NCBI GenBank assembly: GCA_947481575.1
Contig: CANKGV010000002.1
Location: forward strand, 62,001-126,000
Reading direction: 5' to 3'
DNA length: 64,000 bases
Source: Alphaproteobacteria bacterium
GTDB taxonomy: Bacteria; Pseudomonadota; Alphaproteobacteria; UBA2966; CAIVPW01
In this document: positions 39,601 to 47,712 of the stretch, piece by piece
Numbering within the stretch: the first letter of the stretch is position 1
Layout of the letters: each line of letters begins with the position of its first letter
Translations under genes and position numbers: made by a program
The notes under the pieces: model-generated
Seen by the model: the letters and a program-made list of their open reading frames with translations, nothing else
The model's database searches: none
Told to the model about the DNA's origin: nothing

Positions 39601-40161
39601 GGCTATTGGAAGGCCGCGGGCGAGGGCAACGACCTGATCCTGTTCGACGAGAGCGGGGCGAAGGAAGTCGCGCGCTTCACCCTGCCGCGCCAAGGCGTGG
39701 ACGGCGGCTTGTGCATTGCCGACTTCGTGCGCGACGTGACCTCGAACGAGCGCGACGTGGTGGGCCTGCAAGTGGTGACGATGGGCGAACGCGCCTCGGA
39801 AGTGGCGCGCGAGTGGTTCGCCGCCGACCGCTACCAGGATTACCTGTACCTGCACGGCTATGGCGTGGAGATGACCGAAGCCCTGGCCGAATACGTGCAC
39901 CAGCGGATTCGCACCGAACTAGGGTTTGGTGCAGAAGACGCCCTCGACGTGCCTTCGCTATTGCGCCAGGGCTACCGCGGCTCACGCTATTCGTTCGGTT
40001 ACCCGGCGTGCCCGAATTTGGCGGACCAGCGCAAGTTGCTGGAACTCTTGCAGGCCGACCGCATCGGCGTGCGGATGGCCGAAGGCGACCAGCTGCACCC
40101 CGAGCAGAGCACCTCGGCGCTGGTCATCCTGCACCCGCAGGCGAAGTACTTCTCGGTGTAG
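36679..40161 (+). CDS. metH: Cobalamin-dependent methionine synthase
   Basis: 1160 residues, slightly shorter than the E. coli enzyme but with all four modules. Homocysteine/zinc module: LNCATGPREM and the GGCCGTTGP pair around residues 287-288. Pterin-binding module: SIGERCNANGSKKFRDL. B12 module: DVHDIGKNLVD, His near residue 732 as the lower axial ligand. AdoMet reactivation module: YGVEMTEALAEYVH and RQGYRGSRYSFGYPACPNLADQ. It transfers a methyl group from methyl-THF to homocysteine. Last gene of the met operon, ended by a strong terminator. Confidence 0.98.
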   Translation: MSNFLDHLSQRVLLCDGAMGTQVQSRNLDIQRDYLGQENCTEILNKSRPDLVREIHATYFAAGADMVETNTFGGSPITLGEFGLTDEAHWINQRAAELAREAADQFKDGRTRFVLGSIGPGTRLPTLGHIGYQAVEDAILIQSAGLIAGGADAFLIETCQDPLQIKAAVNGAKRAREAAGTDTPILVQATVETTGTLLVGADISAAATIVDALKIDSFGLNCATGPREMAPHIKWLTDNWPRHVSVQPNAGLPELIEGKTVYPLGPDEIARWLERFVVEDGVSLIGGCCGTTGPHIAALDQMLKRLGKDNARPTPVKRVVHWVPAVASLYSQVELRQENAYLSIGERCNANGSKKFRDLQDKQDWDGCVAMGREQEKEGSHALDICTAFVGHNEVEEMGQVISRMRGAVRIPLVVDSTELPVLESSLALYGGKAILNSINFEDGEGAAEKRLKLARKFGAAVIALTIDETGMAKEVERKVAVAKRLYDFAVNKHGLAPSDLMFDPLTFTICTGNEDDRKLGLWTLEGIEQIRKEMPECQIILGLSNISFGLNPPARHVLNSVYLDEALKRGLTGAIVHVSRILPLHKIPEEEVKIALDLIYDRRREGYDPLQAYLGLFAERKSGPEVAKVRIEKVEDRLKQRIIDGDRLGLDGDLKLAMESHKPLDIINVFLLDGMKVVGELFGSGKMQLPFVLQSAETMKAAVAYLQPFMEKAEGPAKGTIVLATVRGDVHDIGKNLVDIILTNNGYRVVNLGIKQPVEAIMDAAKLHAADAVGMSGLLVKSTVIMRENLEEMTRQGFDIPVLLGGAALTRNYVEEDCTTSYGAGRVAYAQDAFDGLALMGKVKAGQFDEFLLEEKAKRAGRPKNRKKLGEARTEQRPVDIEDTKLRRAELHRNLPVPVPPFFGPRRIEKVNQKMLLPLLNETMLFQFHWGFRKAGKKKEEFDAWAAKEVRPIVQRIAQQCIKEAILAPQACYGYWKAAGEGNDLILFDESGAKEVARFTLPRQGVDGGLCIADFVRDVTSNERDVVGLQVVTMGERASEVAREWFAADRYQDYLYLHGYGVEMTEALAEYVHQRIRTELGFGAEDALDVPSLLRQGYRGSRYSFGYPACPNLADQRKLLELLQADRIGVRMAEGDQLHPEQSTSALVILHPQAKYFSV

Positions 40162-40182
40162 GCGGATCAGCGGGCCGGTTGC

Positions 40183-40207
40183 AACGGGCGCCCGGTGGGC
40201 GCCCGTT
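40183..40207 (+). terminator. Intrinsic terminator of the met operon
   Basis: Perfect 11-bp stem AACGGGCGCCC/GGGCGCCCGTT with a 3-nt loop GGT, followed by TTCGTTTCC. It sits 21 bp after the metH stop. Confidence 0.85.
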
Positions 40208-40268
40208 TTCGTTTCCGTGGGGGTTCTTACGTATTTCGCCCGCGGACGATGCGGCGCATCCTTGGTAA

Positions 40269-40496
40269 ATGGATACACAGGCTTCCAACGTCGCGTCCGC
40301 GAACGTCACCTACATCTGCCCAATGCACCGGGAAGTGCGGCAATCGGCGCCGGGCAAGTGCCCGAAGTGCAACATGGACCTCATTCCCGAAGGTTCCCGG
40401 TTCGCAATGCTGCGGCACGTACTGCATAGCCCGATGATGCAGGCCGTCGCGGCCGTGGCGGTCGCGGCCGTGCTGCTGGTCGTGCTGCTGCGCTAG
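40269..40496 (+). CDS. Small membrane protein with heavy-metal-binding domain
   Basis: 75 residues. The motif YICPMHREVRQSAPGKCPKCNMDLIPE is the HMBD found at the N-terminus of CusB-like proteins and Cu/Ag ATPases, with Cys/His/Met ligands for copper or silver. One C-terminal transmembrane helix (AVAAVAVAAVLLVVLL). A stand-alone, membrane-tethered HMBD. No copper efflux genes are adjacent, so its partner is unknown. Confidence 0.82.
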   Translation: MDTQASNVASANVTYICPMHREVRQSAPGKCPKCNMDLIPEGSRFAMLRHVLHSPMMQAVAAVAVAAVLLVVLLR

Positions 40497-40541
40497 TTGC
40501 CGCCGGTTCTGTCCGCGCCACGGCGCGGGTAGGATCACGCG

Positions 40542-41126
40542 ATGGATCCCACGTTCTTCGAAACAGCGAAAGCGTTCCGCGCGTGGCTGAAGGCCAACCA
40601 CGCCAAGGCGGACGAACTCGTCGTTGGCTTTCACAAGAAGCACACCGGGGTGGCGAGCATCACCCGCAGCGAGGTGGTGGATCAGGCGCTGTGCTTCGGT
40701 TGGATCGACGGGGTGATCCGGAGCCTGGAGGGCGGCCGGCACGCGGTGCGGTTCACGCCACGGCGCAAAGGCTCGATCTGGAGTGCCGTCAACATCAAGC
40801 GCGTGGCCGAGCTGGACGAGCTTGGGCTGATGACGGCGGCGGGCCGCTTGGTGTTCGAGGGGCGCGACCCCACCAAGGCCAAGAAGTACTCGTTTGAGAA
40901 TCGCGACCGCGGGTTGGACGCGGAGGCCGAGCAGGCGCTGCGGGCGAACAAGAAGGCGTGGGAGTTTTGGGAGGCGCAGCCGATTTCGTACCGGCGGCCG
41001 GCGGCGTGGTGGGCGGTGAGTGCGGTGAAGCCGGAAACCCGGGCGCGGCGCTTAGGCGCGCTCATCGCCGATTCGGCCCAAGGCGTGCGGCTCAAGCATT
41101 TGGTTTCGCCCAAGGGGAAGCGGTAG
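40542..41126 (+). CDS. YdeI/OmpD-associated family protein
   Basis: 194 residues. Family signatures: FFETAKAFRAWLKANHAKADELVVGFHKKHTG, EVVDQALCFGWIDGVIRSL, RFTPRRKGSIWSAVNIKRVAEL, and the C-terminal FWEAQPISYRRPAAWWAVSAVKPETRARRL. No signal peptide. Function is not established (reported links to antimicrobial peptide resistance in some species). It begins 46 nt after the HMBD gene. Confidence 0.9.
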   Translation: MDPTFFETAKAFRAWLKANHAKADELVVGFHKKHTGVASITRSEVVDQALCFGWIDGVIRSLEGGRHAVRFTPRRKGSIWSAVNIKRVAELDELGLMTAAGRLVFEGRDPTKAKKYSFENRDRGLDAEAEQALRANKKAWEFWEAQPISYRRPAAWWAVSAVKPETRARRLGALIADSAQGVRLKHLVSPKGKR

Positions 41127-41247
41127 GGGCGGTCTCGGTACATATACGCGGTTGTGGACGTGCGCCGGTGCACCACTTGCACAGGGCGGCATACGGCGAA
41201 TCGGTTGGCAGCCGGGCGTTCATGTGCGCCGCACCACAGGAGACATC

Positions 41248-41958
41248 ATGACCCTACGGAACAGCCGCACAGTCCGCATCGGCGCGGCCTCGGCGTGCAC
41301 GGCGTTGATGCTTGGCGCGGGAATCGCCGCTGCGCCAATCACGTTGACGACGACCACCAGCGGGGTGCTGCTCAGCGCGCCCTTGGCAATGGCCCAAGGC
41401 AAGGGTGGCGGCGGCGATGAGCGGGGTCCGCCGGAGGATCGCGGTCCGCCCGAAGATCGCGGCCAGGGCGGCGATCGCGGCAAGCCAGATGACCGCGGCG
41501 AAGCCGAGGCACGCGGCAAAGCCGACGAGCGCGGCAACGAGGCCGCACCCGGCAGGGCCGCCGAACACCAGACTCTCGTCGATGCCCGCGCAGGCTATGA
41601 CGTCGAAATGAAGCGTATCGCCGGACCCGGGCGCCCGGGCGCGGTACCGCGTCCGCTCAACGACGCCGAACTGCGCGTGTTGGTGGAGCGCGCGTGGGGC
41701 AACGACACCGGGGACGCCAACTTCCGCAACCACGGCGAGCGCGTCAACACCTACGTGGCGCTGGCCAAGGAGCTTGGCTACAGCGCCGACATCGGCGCGA
41801 TGCAGGCGAACTTCGGTTCACCCGAGGAGGTTGCGGTCCCGGCAGGCCAGGCGCTGGCTGATTGGCAGTCGGTCAGCCTGGACTACAACAAGGACGGAGT
41901 CGTGAACGAAGCCGACTTGATCGCCGCACGGGCCCGGCCACGGGCGGCACGGCAGTAA
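41248..41958 (+). CDS. Exported protein with a charged RG/PEDRG-repeat region and an EF-hand
   Basis: 236 residues from ATG 41248 (AGGAG 7 nt upstream; longer reading rejected). Signal peptide ends near LAMAQG. Residues ~45-95 are a low-complexity Gly/Asp/Arg/Glu stretch with RGPPEDRGPPEDRGQ-type units. After a soluble middle part, the last ~20 residues carry a canonical EF-hand loop (DYNKDGVVNEADL: D, N, D, V, D ligand positions). Secreted or periplasmic calcium-binding protein of unknown role. Confidence 0.72.
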   Translation: MTLRNSRTVRIGAASACTALMLGAGIAAAPITLTTTTSGVLLSAPLAMAQGKGGGGDERGPPEDRGPPEDRGQGGDRGKPDDRGEAEARGKADERGNEAAPGRAAEHQTLVDARAGYDVEMKRIAGPGRPGAVPRPLNDAELRVLVERAWGNDTGDANFRNHGERVNTYVALAKELGYSADIGAMQANFGSPEEVAVPAGQALADWQSVSLDYNKDGVVNEADLIAARARPRAARQ

Positions 41959-41980
41959 GGGGGCCCGTGTTCCCTGCGCC

Positions 41981-42910
41981 TCAGCGCGGTCCGGCACCGT
42001 GGGCCACGACGAACGCGAGAATCTCGGCATTCATCGTGCGGTGAAACGCCACCCGGTCGAAGCCCGGTGGGTCTTGGCTGGGCGGGAACGCAGGGCTGGT
42101 CATCGCCGCGGGGTACGGGCTGACAAACGAGTAGTGGCCGGCGTTGGGGACGACCCGGTGCACGATCTCGGTCGCGGGTGGCAGCCCCCGCGTGATGATG
42201 GCGCTGTGACCGGCCGGCATGTCGACCTTGGACCCGTCGCCGAGGGTCTTGGTGCCAGGGATTTCCAGATCGTCGTGGTCACCCGTGAACATGAGGATCG
42301 GCGTCCGCACGGAAGCCAGCGCGCCCGGGTTGAGGAACCACGCCGCAGCGGGGGCCAACAAGACCAGCGCCGTCACACGATCGTCCGGCACCACCGACAC
42401 TGGGTGAGCTTGGCCGTCCGGTGACTCCCACGGGAACGCAGTGGGGATGCCGCCGGCGGTGGCGAGGGCCGTATAGGCTCCCACCGAGTGGCCGATGACG
42501 GCCGCGGAGTTGGGCTGCAGCTTCGGGCCAAACGGATCGCTCGCAAACGCCCAGTCCAGTACCGAGCGGATGTGCCGCGGCCGGTCGGCGAGATTCTGGG
42601 CCGTGCCGCCCAGCGAGTTATCCAGCCGGTTGTTGTGGGGGTGCTCCGGCAACGCCACGACGCAGCCGTGGCGGGCCAAGTGCATGGCGAGGGTGCGGAA
42701 CAACAGCGGCGCGCTGCCGGTACCGTGCGACACGACGACCAGCGGCAACGAACTGCCGGCGCTGGGGCCGTCCAGCGCCACGTCGACGGTGAACAGGCCG
42801 AGTTGCTCGGGCCGTTCCGGATCGGTGCTGGGGTAAAAGACGAAAACCGGGAACCGCGCGCCGTCCGCGCCGGATACCTGGGCGGTAAGGCAGCCGGCGC
42901 TGAACGGCAT
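41981..42910 (-). CDS. Alpha/beta hydrolase, predicted dienelactone-hydrolase/PAF-acetylhydrolase type
   Basis: 309 residues with an alpha/beta-hydrolase fold: LPLVVVSHGTGSAP (oxyanion-loop strand), nucleophile elbow GHSVG, acid in ILMFTGDHDDLE, and a late His in VPNAGHYSF. The opening VSGADGARFPVFVFYPSTDP fits the COG4188 group. No signal peptide. Substrate unknown. 18 nt downstream of the DUF1344-like gene. Confidence 0.82.
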   Translation of the reverse strand: MPFSAGCLTAQVSGADGARFPVFVFYPSTDPERPEQLGLFTVDVALDGPSAGSSLPLVVVSHGTGSAPLLFRTLAMHLARHGCVVALPEHPHNNRLDNSLGGTAQNLADRPRHIRSVLDWAFASDPFGPKLQPNSAAVIGHSVGAYTALATAGGIPTAFPWESPDGQAHPVSVVPDDRVTALVLLAPAAAWFLNPGALASVRTPILMFTGDHDDLEIPGTKTLGDGSKVDMPAGHSAIITRGLPPATEIVHRVVPNAGHYSFVSPYPAAMTSPAFPPSQDPPGFDRVAFHRTMNAEILAFVVAHGAGPR

Positions 42911-42928
42911 CGCCGCGTCCGCGCCGCG

Positions 42929-43225
42929 CTACTTTTGGATTTCGTAGAGCGTGTTTTGGCCGCGCTCCACCGTGTAGGTGATGGTCACTTCGAGACCGGG
43001 CGGGATGTTGTCGACGCGCACCGTGCGCGGCACGTTGAAGGATTGGCCGCCGACAATCACCAGGATGCGGTTGACCGCGTCGTAGCGCTGGATCTTGCCC
43101 TTCACTTCGAGGCGCTGCGGTGCCGGCGGCGTGGCGACGACGGCCTTCGGGTCGGCAGCCTGGGCTTGGCCGGCGCCTAGCATTGCGGCGGCAGCGAGCA
43201 GCACGAGCGCAAACAGACGGGTCAT
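42929..43225 (-). CDS. Small exported DUF1344-like protein
   Basis: 98 residues from ATG 43225 (GAGGA upstream). Signal peptide (LFALVLLAAAAMLGAGQAQA), then a small beta domain: KGKIQRYDAVNRILVIVGGQSFNVPRTVRVDNIPPGLEVTITYTVERGQ. This pattern, with its Asp-containing turn and VPRTV strand, matches DUF1344-type periplasmic proteins. Function unknown. Confidence 0.78.
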   Translation of the reverse strand: MTRLFALVLLAAAAMLGAGQAQAADPKAVVATPPAPQRLEVKGKIQRYDAVNRILVIVGGQSFNVPRTVRVDNIPPGLEVTITYTVERGQNTLYEIQK

Positions 43226-43235
43226 GACCAGTCCT

Positions 43236-43928
43236 CTACCACGGCAATTCCTCGCCGGAATGATTGAAGAACTTGCCGGACTCGGCAAGGGCCGCGCGGT
43301 CAATGACCTTCCGCATGTTGGCGACGGATTGAGCCACCGGGAGTTTGGCGCCGGGGCCGCCCATGTCGGTTTTGACCCAGCCGGGGTGGATGGCGATGGC
43401 GGTGATGCCGCGCGGGGCGAGGTCCACCGCGAGGGTGACGATCACCATGTTGAGCGCCGCCTTGGACGAGCGGTAGGCGACGTACCCGCCGGAGCCGTTG
43501 TCGGCCATGCTGCCCATCAGGCTGGTGATGCCGACGATCGTGCGCTTGGTGGACCGCGCCACCGCATCGGCGAACGCTTCGGCCATGCGTTGCGGGCCCA
43601 TGGCGTTGGCGTCCAGGGTGTGGGCCCAGGCGGTGTAGTCAGTTTTGCCGAACGCATAGCCGGATTCGCCGACCCCGGCGTTGTTGAGCAGCACGTCGAT
43701 GGCTTCGCCCTTGAACTGCCGGGCCAGCGCCGTGACCGCGGCACCGTCGGTGACATCGAGGGCGTGGACGGCAACGCGGCCGGCGGATGCCGCAGCGAGG
43801 TCGCTGAGTTCGCGGGCGGCGGCGGGGTCGCGGCAGGTGGCGATCACGCGCCAGCCTTCGGCGGCGTAGGAGCGGGCGAAGCCCAGGCCGATGCCGCGGT
43901 TCGCGCCGGTGAGAAGCAGGGTTGGCAT
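43236..43928 (-). CDS. Short-chain dehydrogenase/reductase
   Basis: 230 residues from ATG 43928. Classical SDR: TGANRGIG near the N-terminus (cofactor Rossmann), D60-like LDVTD, NNAG, and catalytic YVAYRSSK (Tyr and Lys; the Ser is in VGITSLMGS). NAD(P)-dependent oxidoreductase, substrate unknown. Ends 10 nt before the DUF1344-like start. Confidence 0.92.
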   Translation of the reverse strand: MPTLLLTGANRGIGLGFARSYAAEGWRVIATCRDPAAARELSDLAAASAGRVAVHALDVTDGAAVTALARQFKGEAIDVLLNNAGVGESGYAFGKTDYTAWAHTLDANAMGPQRMAEAFADAVARSTKRTIVGITSLMGSMADNGSGGYVAYRSSKAALNMVIVTLAVDLAPRGITAIAIHPGWVKTDMGGPGAKLPVAQSVANMRKVIDRAALAESGKFFNHSGEELPW

Positions 43929-44000
43929 GGCTAACAACCTACTCCGGCCGGGCGGCGTGTCCACCTTTGCAATCGCCCGGGCGTATGGCTTAGTACGCCG

Positions 44001-44327
44001 ATGGCCCTTGACCAGCAGAGTTGCGTTCCGTGCCGGGGCGGCGTTCCGCCGCTGACCCGGGCAGAAGCGGCGCGGCTATTGGGCGAGACGCCGCAGTGGC
44101 GCTTGGCGGACGACGCCACCCAGATCGACCGCGAGTTCGCCTTCAAGGACTTCAAGGCCTCGCTGGGCTTCGTGAATCAGGTGGGTGCGCTGGCCGAACA
44201 AGAAGGCCACCATCCGGACATCACGTTCGGCTGGGGCTACGCCAAGGTCGTGCTGTACACGCACAAGATTCACGGTCTGCACCAAAACGATTTCATCCTG
44301 GCGGCCAAGATCGACCGTTTGATCTGA
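44001..44327 (+). CDS. Pterin-4a-carbinolamine dehydratase
   Basis: 108 residues. Signatures: WRLADDATQIDREFAFKDFKASLGFVNQVGALAEQEGHHPDITFGWGYAKVVLYTHKIHGLHQNDFILAAKID, with the active-site His-His-Pro (GHHPDI) and the later His in HKIHGL. It dehydrates 4a-hydroxytetrahydrobiopterin in aromatic amino-acid hydroxylation. An N-terminal Cys-containing extension is short. No hydroxylase gene is adjacent. Confidence 0.94.
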   Translation: MALDQQSCVPCRGGVPPLTRAEAARLLGETPQWRLADDATQIDREFAFKDFKASLGFVNQVGALAEQEGHHPDITFGWGYAKVVLYTHKIHGLHQNDFILAAKIDRLI

Positions 44328-44373
44328 ACGCGCCGCTTTTCCCTGCAACGCATAGCGAACCCGGAGCCGCCGC

Positions 44374-44925
44374 ATGAAACTCGGCATCGTCGTTAGTGGT
44401 CTGATCGGCGCGTTTGTTTTGGTCTTCGCCGTGCTGTTGGTGACGCCGGCGGGCACCGGAATGTTCACGGCGCTGTTCCCGGTGGGACCGGTTGCGACGG
44501 TGGACTTCGCCGCCATCGATGAGGGCCGCAACGGTCATCGCTCGCTGATGTGCCCGACCGCGGCGATGTGCCCGGCGCGCGACGACGGCACGGCCATCTA
44601 CGACGCCGACCTGGCGCGCACCAAAGCGGTATGGGCGGCCGCAGCCAAGGCCGAGCGCGGCATGGGTTTGGTCTACTCCGACGATGCCATCAACCAGTAC
44701 ACGTACGTGGTGCGCAGCGGCATGTGGCGCATGCCGGACCTGATCACGGTGCAGTTCGTCGACCAGAGCGACAAGCGGGCGCTGATGGGGCGCGACGACT
44801 CGCGCACGACGGTGCTGGTGTATTCGCGCTCGCTGTTCCGGGCGATCGACCTGGACGGCAACAGCCAGCGGGTGCGCCGCTTGCTGGCGTACCTGGACAG
44901 CCACCTCAGCACCTATAAGCGCTAA
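44374..44925 (+). CDS. DUF1499-like membrane-anchored protein
   Basis: 183 residues with an N-terminal transmembrane helix (VVSGLIGAFVLVFAVLLVTPAG) and a soluble domain: DGTAIYDADLARTKAVWAAAAKAERGMGLVYSDDAINQYTYVVRSGMWRMPDLITVQFVD...TTVLVYSRSLF. This is the DUF1499 layout (YVVRS...PD.I.VQ..D). Function unknown. Confidence 0.8.
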   Translation: MKLGIVVSGLIGAFVLVFAVLLVTPAGTGMFTALFPVGPVATVDFAAIDEGRNGHRSLMCPTAAMCPARDDGTAIYDADLARTKAVWAAAAKAERGMGLVYSDDAINQYTYVVRSGMWRMPDLITVQFVDQSDKRALMGRDDSRTTVLVYSRSLFRAIDLDGNSQRVRRLLAYLDSHLSTYKR

Positions 44926-44987
44926 GCGCACGGGACGCGCCGGATCCGCCGGGGTGCGGTAAACTGGGGGCGCAAAAGCAACCGACC

Positions 44988-45758
44988 ATGAGCATCTGGG
45001 GCAAAATCGTGGGCTCCGCCGCCGGCTTTGCCTTTGGCGGGCCGCTGGGCGCGTTGTTGGGCGGCATTGCCGGCCACGCGGTCGATGTTGCACGCACGGA
45101 AGACCGCGAAGGCAAGGACGGCGTTGCCGCCGCCAAACCCGGCCAGGGCCAAGAGGTGCGCGAGGTCGCGTTCACCATCGCGGTCATCGCGCTCGGCGCC
45201 AAGATGGCGAAGGCCGACGGCCATGTGACGCGCGACGAGATCGCAGCGTTTCGCGAAGTGTTCCAGGTGCCGGAGGGCGAAGAGAAGAACGTCGCGCGCG
45301 TGTTCAACATGGCGCGGGTCGACGTGAACGGATTCGAGACCTACGCCCGCCAAGTGGGCAATATGTTTGCCGGCAACCGCACGGTGCTGGGCAACCTGCT
45401 CGACGGGCTGTTCCACATCGCGCTGGCGGACGGCGAGTTCGATCCCGCCGAGGATCACTACCTGTCGACGGTGGCGACGCTGTTTGGGTTCACCAGTGCG
45501 GAGTACCAGGACATCCGCGCTGCGCACCTGGAGCCCCACGGCGGCGATCCGTGGCGCGTGCTGGGGCTGGAGCGCACGGCTTCGGCGGACGACATCAAGG
45601 CGCGCTACCGCAAGCTCGCGCGCGAACACCATCCGGACACGCTGATGGCCCAAGGCCTGCCGCAGGAATTTGTCGAGAGCGCCAACCGCAAGCTGTCGGC
45701 GATCAACGCGGCATACGACGAAGTGATGAAGGCGCGCGGGGCGCGCCCGCAGGCGTAG
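44988..45758 (+). CDS. djlA: DjlA-type TerB-DnaJ co-chaperone
   Basis: 256 residues: N-terminal glycine-rich membrane segment (GKIVGSAAGFAFGGPLGALLGGIAGHAVD), a TerB-like helical domain (VIALGAKMAKADGHVTRDEIAAFREVF), and a C-terminal J domain with the HPD motif (DPWRVLGLERTASADDIKARYRKLAREHHPDTLM). It stimulates DnaK ATPase and, in E. coli, capsule gene expression. Convergent with DUF1194, 3 nt apart. Confidence 0.95.
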   Translation: MSIWGKIVGSAAGFAFGGPLGALLGGIAGHAVDVARTEDREGKDGVAAAKPGQGQEVREVAFTIAVIALGAKMAKADGHVTRDEIAAFREVFQVPEGEEKNVARVFNMARVDVNGFETYARQVGNMFAGNRTVLGNLLDGLFHIALADGEFDPAEDHYLSTVATLFGFTSAEYQDIRAAHLEPHGGDPWRVLGLERTASADDIKARYRKLAREHHPDTLMAQGLPQEFVESANRKLSAINAAYDEVMKARGARPQA

Positions 45759-45761
45759 CGC

Positions 45762-46658
45762 TCAGGGCCCGAAGCGCGGGAACTGTTGCGGCTGGTTGGT
45801 GCGGCGCTCGCCGACATCGCACGCGGGCGCGTACTTCTGCAGGAATTGACCGGCGCCCGCATAGGGGCCCGCCTGGGCCAGCCGCACCTTGGGCTGGGCG
45901 ATGAATTCATAGCCGCCGGGCGGGGTTATGTCGGCGACTTCCAGGATCAGCTTGCGCAGGATCGCTTGGCTGAACGAGCGGAAGTTTTCGGCGGCGATCA
46001 CGAACGAGCCCGGCCCGCCGATCACGCATTCCCGGTAGTACACGTCGAGGTCCGGCAGGGTGCCGGCGCCGCCGTCGTCGTTCAGGATCGGCAGGCCGTT
46101 GATGGTGATGCCGCGCGCCACCGCGTCGTCGCGGGACAGCGCGACGTTGCCGCCGTCGTTGTTGGGACCGTCGCCGGAGATGTCGATCACGCGGCGGTCG
46201 CTGCGGAATCCGCTGATCAGGAACAGCGATGCGCCCATGTCGATGGCGCTGCTGATCGAGGTGCGTTGGCCCGGCCCGAGTTCGTTGCGGTCGAGGGTCG
46301 CGGCGAAGGCGAGCGCATCCTGCGGCGAGGCGATCAGCGTCCACGGCGCGACGACGTTAGCCATACCGCGGGTCGACCATTCCAGGTAGGTGACGCCGAC
46401 TTGGCCATAGCGGCCGCCGAGCAGCACCTTGATCAGCGCCGGGTCGCGGAACGCGTTCACGTAGCCATCGCGCTGCAGCTTGGCTTCGTTGTAGTCGACG
46501 CTGCGCGATACATCGATCGCCAGCACGAGCTGCACGTCGACGACTTGGGCGGCGGCGAGGTGGGGGAGGGCGAGGAGGGCCAGCGCCCATACTGCGGCGC
46601 ACGCGCGAAGCGCGCGGGAAGCGGATACCGGACCGGTGCGCCGGGAGTGCCCGACCAT
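45762..46658 (-). CDS. DUF1194 (VWA-like) exported protein
   Basis: 298 residues. Signal peptide ends near LPHLAAAQ. The domain starts VVDVQLVLAIDVSRSVDYNEAKLQRDGYVNAFRDPALIKVLLGG (MIDAS-like DxSxS), then ISSAIDMGASLFLISGFRSDRRVIDISGDGPNNDGG and YYRECVIGGPGSFVIAAENF. Matches DUF1194, common in alphaproteobacteria and von Willebrand A-like. Function unknown. Confidence 0.92.
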   Translation of the reverse strand: MVGHSRRTGPVSASRALRACAAVWALALLALPHLAAAQVVDVQLVLAIDVSRSVDYNEAKLQRDGYVNAFRDPALIKVLLGGRYGQVGVTYLEWSTRGMANVVAPWTLIASPQDALAFAATLDRNELGPGQRTSISSAIDMGASLFLISGFRSDRRVIDISGDGPNNDGGNVALSRDDAVARGITINGLPILNDDGGAGTLPDLDVYYRECVIGGPGSFVIAAENFRSFSQAILRKLILEVADITPPGGYEFIAQPKVRLAQAGPYAGAGQFLQKYAPACDVGERRTNQPQQFPRFGP

Positions 46659-46708
46659 TGCCGTCTCACGCTGACCAGAGAAGGTCAGCGTAGCAGGTAG
46701 CGAAGTTT

Positions 46709-47117
<409 letters not shown>

Positions 47118-47123
47118 AGGCGC

Positions 47124-47152
47124 TAGATAGTCTGCGCCAGCGTTCCGGTCAA
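47124..47152 (-). promoter_or_regulatory. Promoter of rnpB
   Basis: On the minus strand TTGACC (47147-47152), 17-bp spacer, TATCTA (47124-47129), with transcription expected to begin near 47117, exactly at P1 of RNase P RNA. The -35 overlaps the stop codon of the SRPBCC gene. Confidence 0.8.
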
Positions 47153-47595
47153 ACGGCGGGCGCGGGCGCTTCCACCAGGCCCTTCAAGCTCAGCAGCATC
47201 CCCTGCCAGAACGCGGCGGTGTGGGCGCGCGCTTCCTCGGTGGGGTTGGCGTCTTGGGTCAGGCGTAGCGTCGTGGCCGAGGGGCTATCTGCCGACAGCT
47301 TCAGCGTGACGATGTCGTAGTTGGCGGGCACGTCGGTTTTCCCGGACGCCGGGCTGAAGTGTGAGTACTGCAGCTCTTGGTCCGGGGTGAACGTGAGGAT
47401 CGTGCCGTGATCGCGGTACGGCGTGCCCTGGTAGTCGCCGTGCCAGCTGATGCGGCCGCCTTCGCGCCAATCGGCGGCGACCTCGGCGCCGGACATGTAG
47501 CGGGTGATCGTCGCGGGAGTGATGAGGGCCGCCCACACACGGGCAACGGGCGCGTTGATTACGACGAACGCGTTGGCGACGATGCCCGAACTCAT
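47149..47595 (-). CDS. SRPBCC/AHSA1-like domain protein
   Basis: 148 residues from ATG 47595 (AGGTGA upstream; longer frame rejected). START-like fold: AFVVINAPVARVWAALITPATITRYM, WREGGRISWHGDYQGTPYRDHGTILTFTPDQELQYSHFSP, VTLKLSADSPSATTLRLTQDA, then a final amphipathic helix. This is the AHSA1 (Hsp90-activator-like)/polyketide-cyclase-like superfamily, ligand unknown. Immediately upstream of rnpB on the same strand. Confidence 0.88.
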   Translation of the reverse strand: MSSGIVANAFVVINAPVARVWAALITPATITRYMSGAEVAADWREGGRISWHGDYQGTPYRDHGTILTFTPDQELQYSHFSPASGKTDVPANYDIVTLKLSADSPSATTLRLTQDANPTEEARAHTAAFWQGMLLSLKGLVEAPAPAV

Positions 47596-47712
47596 GGTGT
47601 CACCTGCGGTGAGAGAATGGCGCACCCAGCGGTGCGGCATGCGGCGGTCTGGTCTTGGGGCGTATGGCGTAGGTAATGTCGCCGCAACCACGGTTCAACT
47701 GCGGAGACCCGA

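Noticed and set aside
37468-39900. Long open frames on the minus strand opposite metH (431 and 367 codons)
   Set aside because: His/Gln/Leu-rich shadows of metH codons; metH has full domain structure over the same interval.
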